Below, piece after piece: positions 60,088 through 64,000 of a stretch of 64,000 nucleotides of DNA; positions within the stretch are counted from its first letter, which is position 1, and each line of letters begins with the position of its first letter. Under the pieces are notes generated by a model, which was not told the DNA's origin, searched no databases, and saw only the letters and a program-made list of their open reading frames with translations. Location: assembly GCF_003003885.1 (NCBI RefSeq), contig NZ_PVWN01000019.1, forward strand, positions 1-64,000, written 5' to 3'. The position numbers and the translations under genes were made by a program. Source of the DNA: Chlorogloea sp. CCALA 695. GTDB lineage: Bacteria > Cyanobacteriota > Cyanobacteriia > Cyanobacteriales > Chroococcidiopsidaceae.

Positions 60088-60154
60088 TCTCCTCTAATCT
60101 ATCCCCGTTGCCAACTACCTAGGTCTACGCGGGATTTTGTTTATTTTTACCTCC

Positions 60155-60487
60155 ATGATTACTATCAGTCCCGCCGCAATTAAAGAAATTACGCGCCTAA
60201 AATCAAAAGTTGGCAAACAAGAACTTTTGTTTTGCCTGGAAGTAACCCCCGGTGGATGTTCGGGTTGGATTTATAAGTTAGGTTTTACTACGCCAACTCA
60301 GAGCGATCGCCTGTATCAATCTAATGGTATTGATATAGTCGTAAACCTGGAGAGTATTAAGTATCTCAACGGCTTAACCCTAGATTACTCTGAAGACTTA
60401 ATGGGCGGCGCTTTTCGCTTCTACAACCCCAACGCCGTAACTTTTTGCGGTTGCGGTAATTCCTTCTCTACCAGCGCCGCCACTTAA
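60155..60487 (+). CDS. Iron-sulfur cluster assembly protein (IscA/SufA/ErpA type)
   Basis: 110 residues from ATG 60155; an upstream TTG at 60137 would add six residues that are not part of the family. MITISPAAIKEITRLK, PGGCSGWIYKLGF (Cys) and the C-terminal CGCGNSF (two Cys) give the three-cysteine pattern. A-type carrier that delivers iron-sulfur clusters. It lies before the str operon but has no obvious shared transcript, since the consensus promoter lies between them. Confidence 0.9.
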   Translation: MITISPAAIKEITRLKSKVGKQELLFCLEVTPGGCSGWIYKLGFTTPTQSDRLYQSNGIDIVVNLESIKYLNGLTLDYSEDLMGGAFRFYNPNAVTFCGCGNSFSTSAAT

Positions 60488-60505
60488 AAAATATCTACTT
60501 ATTAA

Positions 60506-60535
60506 TTGACACGAATCCCCAAAAATAGATATAAT
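60506..60535 (+). promoter_or_regulatory. Consensus sigma70-type promoter of the str operon
   Basis: TTGACA at 60506-60511 and TATAAT at 60530-60535 with an 18-base spacer, both perfect consensus. About 50 bases before the rpsL start codon. Confidence 0.9.
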
Positions 60536-60585
60536 CAGAATTTGTAAAAACTTAGAACAGCAAAACATTAACTGTGCTGTAACTC

Positions 60586-60969
60586 ATGCCAACAATACAG
60601 CAATTAATTCGCACCGAACGCCAAGTAGCCGACAAGAAAACAAAGTCACCAGCTTTGAAGCAATGCCCCCAGCGTCGGGGCGTTTGCACTAGAGTCTACA
60701 CCACCACACCGAAAAAGCCTAACTCCGCACTACGGAAAGTAGCCAGAGTACGTCTAACTTCAGGCTTTGAAGTTACAGCTTATATTCCCGGTATCGGTCA
60801 CAACCTGCAAGAACACTCCGTCGTCATGATTCGTGGTGGTAGAGTCAAAGACTTGCCCGGAGTAAGATACCACATTATTCGCGGAACCCTAGACACTGCC
60901 GGAGTTAAAGATCGTCGTCAAGGTCGCTCAAAGTACGGTACAAAGCGTCCCAAGCCTGCTGCTTCTTAA
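60586..60969 (+). CDS. rpsL: 30S ribosomal protein S12
   Basis: 127 residues. Decoding-centre protein with [12 protein letters not shown] at the start, [20 protein letters not shown] (site of streptomycin-resistance mutations) and [17 protein letters not shown]. First gene of the str operon (rpsL-rpsG-fusA-tuf) behind a consensus promoter. 269 bp separate it from rpsG, a long spacer in which I see no gene. Confidence 0.97.
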   Translation: MPTIQQLIRTERQVADKKTKSPALKQCPQRRGVCTRVYTTTPKKPNSALRKVARVRLTSGFEVTAYIPGIGHNLQEHSVVMIRGGRVKDLPGVRYHIIRGTLDTAGVKDRRQGRSKYGTKRPKPAAS

Positions 60970-61238
60970 ACTTTGAAATTAAATACAATTTAAGTAAGGC
61001 GACTGGTTTATTCAATCTCAGCCTTACTACCGTATTTAAAGAGCGTTGCCTCTCAATAACTAAATTGAGACGTACTCAGTAAAAAGCTTTATAAGTAACA
61101 ATTAAAGACGTTTTAAACAGCGCTCTAGACAAAGATTGCTAAATATGTGGTGACAACACCAGCATCATTGTCAATTAATTTTAAGGCAAAGTCTCAAAAT
61201 CTAATCCAGTTCATAGAAAAACCTTTACAGGCTAAGTT

Positions 61239-61709
61239 ATGTCTCGTCGTACAGTAGTCCAAAAACGTATCGTTCCGCCCGACTCCGTATACAACAGCCG
61301 TTTAATCAGTATGATGATGCGGCGAGTTATGCGGAGTGGCAAAAAATCTATCGCCGCCGGAATTATCTACGATGCCATGAAAACCATCGAAGAACGTACC
61401 GGAACTGATCCTTTAGAAACCTTTGAAAAAGCTGTGCGTAATGCTACACCTTTAGTAGAAGTCAAAGCCCGTCGTGTTGGTGGCGCAACTTACCAAGTAC
61501 CAATGGAAGTAAGGACAGAAAGAGGAATAACTCTAGCTATGCGCTGGCTAATTCAGTTTTCCAGACAGCGTCCAGGACGGACTATGGCAAGCCGTCTCGC
61601 CAACGAACTGATGGATGCAGCCAACGAAACTGGCAACGCGATTCGCAAACGAGAAGAAACCCACCGGATGGCAGATGCGAACAAGGCATTTGCCCATTAC
61701 CGCTACTAG
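61239..61709 (+). CDS. rpsG: 30S ribosomal protein S7
   Basis: 156 residues. Binds 16S rRNA 3' domain and nucleates assembly of the head. [40 protein letters not shown] and the C-terminal [20 protein letters not shown] are typical. Second gene of the str operon; 83 bp to fusA. Confidence 0.97.
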   Translation: MSRRTVVQKRIVPPDSVYNSRLISMMMRRVMRSGKKSIAAGIIYDAMKTIEERTGTDPLETFEKAVRNATPLVEVKARRVGGATYQVPMEVRTERGITLAMRWLIQFSRQRPGRTMASRLANELMDAANETGNAIRKREETHRMADANKAFAHYRY

Positions 61710-61776
61710 ACGGTTTTCCGTAAAAGTAAAGAATCTTAACAGACAGTAGCATATAGATAAATGCGGCTAAAAATTT

Positions 61777-61783
61777 AAGGAGG
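61777..61783 (+). promoter_or_regulatory. Shine-Dalgarno site that fixes the fusA GTG start
   Basis: AAGGAGG nine bases before GTG at 61793; no ATG is near, so GTG is the start. Confidence 0.85.
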
Positions 61784-61792
61784 CAGCTAACT

Positions 61793-63868
61793 GTGGCACG
61801 TACAGTCCCACTGGAAAAAGTACGCAATATCGGGATTGCGGCTCACATTGATGCGGGAAAGACAACAACAACCGAACGCATCTTGTTCTATTCAGGTGTT
61901 GTTCACAAAATTGGTGAAGTACACGAAGGAACAGCAACAACTGACTGGATGGAGCAAGAGCGGGAGAGAGGAATTACCATCACTGCGGCGGCGATTTCTA
62001 CCAGTTGGAAAGATTACGCAGTCAATATTATCGATACCCCAGGTCACGTAGACTTTACTATTGAAGTTGAGCGCTCTATGCGCGTATTGGATGGGGTAAT
62101 TGCCGTATTTTGTTCGGTGGGAGGCGTACAGCCTCAGTCTGAAACCGTTTGGAGACAGGCAGACCGCTACAAAGTACCAAGGATTGCTTTTATCAACAAG
62201 ATGGATCGGATGGGCGCAAACTTTTATAAAGTTTACGAACAAATCCGCGATCGCTTGCGTTCAAATGCGGTAGCAATTCAATTGCCAATTGGGACTGAAA
62301 GCGACTTGAGCGGCATTGTTGACTTGGTGAGGATGAAAGCCTACATCTACAACAATGACCAAGGTACGGACATTGAGGAAACCGAAATTCCTGCCGATAT
62401 GCAAGAAAAAGCCCAAGAGTTTCGCGCTCTGCTAGTAGAAGCCGCCGCCGAAACCGATGAAGTATTAGTTGAAAAATACTTTGAAGGCATCGAGCTTACC
62501 GAAGCAGAAATTCGTGTAGCCTTGCGTAAAGGCACAATCGCCGGGAAAATTGTCCCCGTCCTTTGTGGTTCGGCATTTAAAAATAAAGGCGTACAACTGC
62601 TCTTAGATGGGGTGATAGACTACTTACCTTCACCATTAGAAGTACCGCCAATTCAAGGATTGTTACCCAACGGTCAAACTGTCGAACGCCACGCGGACGA
62701 CAACGAACCTTTGGCAGCTTTGGCATTCAAGATTATGTCAGACCGTTACGGTCGCTTGACATTTTTGCGCGTTTACTCTGGCGTGTTAAAAAAAGGTAGC
62801 TACGTCTATAACGCCACTAAAGATAAAAAAGAAAGAGTATCGCGCCTAGTGCTAATGAAAGCCGACGATCGCATAGACGTAGATGAGTTACGCGCTGGCG
62901 ACTTGGGCGCAACTCTCGGTCTGCAAGACACCTTTACGGGCGACACAATTTGCACCGAAGCTAACCCTGTAATCCTTGAATCGCTGTTTATTCCTGAGCC
63001 TGTAATCTCGGTAGCTGTAGAGCCAAAGACAAAGCAGGACATGGACAAACTATCGAAGGCTTTGCAATCGCTCTCGGAAGAAGACCCAACTTTTAGAGTT
63101 AGCGTTGACCACGAAACCAACCAAACTGTAATTGCCGGAATGGGCGAATTGCACCTAGAAATTCTTGTAGACCGGATGCTTAGAGAATTTAAGGTAGAAG
63201 CAAACGTTGGTGCGCCTCAAGTAGCTTATCGAGAAACTATCCGCAAAGCTGTAAAGGCTGAAGGTAAGTTTATTCGTCAAAGCGGCGGTAAAGGGCAATA
63301 CGGTCACGTCGTAATTGAAGTTACCCCCGGCGAACCTGGTACAGGATTTGAATTTGTTTCTAAAGTCGTTGGTGGTTCTGTACCAAAAGAGTACATCGGC
63401 CCAGCAGAACAAGGAATGAAGGAAACTTGCGAATCGGGAATACTTGCGGGTTACCCAGTAGTGGATATCCGCGCCACCTTGGTAGATGGTTCTTACCACG
63501 ATGTAGACTCCTCGGAAATGGCATTTAAGATCGCTGGATCGATGGCAATTAAAGAAGCTTTCATGAAAGCTTCCCCGATACTGCTAGAACCGATGATGAA
63601 AGTTGAAGTAGAAGCGCCAGAAAACTACCTAGGGGATGTAATGGGCGATCTCAACTCTCGTCGTGGTCAAATCGAAGGCATGGGATCAGAACAAAATCTA
63701 GCTAAAGTAACGGCTAAAGTGCCTTTAGTAGATATGTTCGGTTATGCTACCGATATCCGCTCCAAAACCCAAGGTCGGGGTATCTTCTCAATGGAGTTTA
63801 GCCACTACGAAGAAGTACCTCGCAACGTCGCCGAAGCAATTATTGCTAAGAGCAAAGGAAACGCTTAA
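61793..63868 (+). CDS. fusA: Elongation factor G
   Basis: 691 residues, GTP-driven ribosome translocase. G1 [14 protein letters not shown]3 DTPGHVDF, G4 NKMD; domains III-V follow normally ([16 protein letters not shown], and the C-terminal [29 protein letters not shown]). Start GTG at 61793. Third gene of the str operon. 110 bp separate it from tuf, containing a long inverted repeat. Confidence 0.97.
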   Translation: MARTVPLEKVRNIGIAAHIDAGKTTTTERILFYSGVVHKIGEVHEGTATTDWMEQERERGITITAAAISTSWKDYAVNIIDTPGHVDFTIEVERSMRVLDGVIAVFCSVGGVQPQSETVWRQADRYKVPRIAFINKMDRMGANFYKVYEQIRDRLRSNAVAIQLPIGTESDLSGIVDLVRMKAYIYNNDQGTDIEETEIPADMQEKAQEFRALLVEAAAETDEVLVEKYFEGIELTEAEIRVALRKGTIAGKIVPVLCGSAFKNKGVQLLLDGVIDYLPSPLEVPPIQGLLPNGQTVERHADDNEPLAALAFKIMSDRYGRLTFLRVYSGVLKKGSYVYNATKDKKERVSRLVLMKADDRIDVDELRAGDLGATLGLQDTFTGDTICTEANPVILESLFIPEPVISVAVEPKTKQDMDKLSKALQSLSEEDPTFRVSVDHETNQTVIAGMGELHLEILVDRMLREFKVEANVGAPQVAYRETIRKAVKAEGKFIRQSGGKGQYGHVVIEVTPGEPGTGFEFVSKVVGGSVPKEYIGPAEQGMKETCESGILAGYPVVDIRATLVDGSYHDVDSSEMAFKIAGSMAIKEAFMKASPILLEPMMKVEVEAPENYLGDVMGDLNSRRGQIEGMGSEQNLAKVTAKVPLVDMFGYATDIRSKTQGRGIFSMEFSHYEEVPRNVAEAIIAKSKGNA

Positions 63869-63883
63869 TTAGAGTTAGGGATG

Positions 63884-63924
63884 TAAGTAATACGTTTTAA
63901 ATTAGAATTAAAACGTATTACTTA
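63884..63924. promoter_or_regulatory. 17-bp inverted repeat between fusA and tuf
   Basis: Perfect arms (63885-63900, AAGTAATACGTTTTAA, and 63908-63923) plus one further T-A pair, around a 7-base loop. It has no trailing T-run, so it is not a standard terminator; it may cap or stabilise transcript ends or bind a regulator. Confidence 0.8.
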
Positions 63925-63978
63925 ACCCATGCTCAAAACTGTTCTAAACTCAAAGTTCAACACTTAAAACTAAATTCA

Positions 63979-64000
63979 ATGGCACGCGCAAAATTTGAAA
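63979..64000 (+). CDS. tuf: Elongation factor Tu (5' end only)
   Basis: ATG at 63979 opens MARAKFE, the universal start of cyanobacterial EF-Tu, and the window ends after it. Position directly after fusA supports the call. Only the first seven codons are visible. Confidence 0.88.

Overview
This is a chromosomal segment of a cyanobacterium. Evidence: the octamer GCGATCGC (HIP1), typical of many cyanobacterial genomes, recurs throughout, and there are cyanobacteria-restricted genes: psbM (39 codons), ndhS, tocopherol cyclase, ferredoxin-dependent glutamate synthase, and DUF2605, DUF2973 and HAS-barrel proteins. The genus cannot be fixed from the sequence. No phage, transposase, integrase, CRISPR array or rRNA operon was seen.

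Layout. 0-6.8 kb: a minus-strand cluster of four secreted/surface proteins (DUF11-type repeats, SdrD-B-like end, Ig-like/outer-membrane type). Three of the four are broken by in-frame stops and frameshifts. 7.2-15.2 kb: housekeeping genes (FMN-binding Alr4036-type protein, thrS, DUF2605/DUF2973 pair, pepP, psbM, universal stress protein, NAD(P)HX repair enzyme). 15.4-22.5 kb: a region with a c-di-GMP theme: MHYT-PAS-GGDEF-EAL protein, type II NADH dehydrogenase, a stand-alone protein made of four MshEN-type c-di-GMP-binding motifs, a small membrane protein, and a PilT-type retraction ATPase with a repeat-rich N-terminal extension. 22.5-30.1 kb: a probable 6S RNA, rodA, ndhS with a HAS-barrel gene, a CPA2 antiporter with universal-stress domains, and UDP-xylose synthase plus UDP-glucose dehydrogenase. 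30.1-34.4 kb: an APC permease, a DUF2993 protein, then a scar with remnants of an ABC ATPase, a metallo-beta-lactamase and (less surely) a polysaccharide deacetylase around an intact EamA transporter. 34.5-48.6 kb: gdhA, an alpha/beta hydrolase with an acyltransferase, metG, LabA-like NYN protein, LptC-like lipoprotein, dacB, the fatty-acid/phospholipid run plsX-fabH-fabD-plsC, a PerM-type permease, DUF2288 and YdcF proteins. 48.6-60.5 kb: tRNA-Arg(CCT), tocopherol cyclase, a WD40 gene broken by a 22-bp tandem duplication, cupin, WGxxGxxG protein, Fd-GOGAT, phosphodiester glycosidase, type II phosphomannose isomerase-like cupin and an IscA-type protein. 60.5-64 kb: the str operon rpsL-rpsG-fusA-tuf, behind a consensus promoter; tuf runs off the window.

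How it fits together. Nitrogen assimilation appears twice (gdhA and Fd-GOGAT). Membrane lipid and envelope synthesis is prominent (plsX-fabH-fabD-plsC, a second LPLAT with a hydrolase, lptC-like, dacB, rodA). The pili/c-di-GMP genes at 15-22 kb are the most promising functional neighbourhood. The main anomaly is gene decay: at least five loci carry stops, frameshifts, deletions or short tandem duplications while the housekeeping genes between them are intact. Either an accessory/surface gene set is being lost, or the assembly has local errors; reads would decide.
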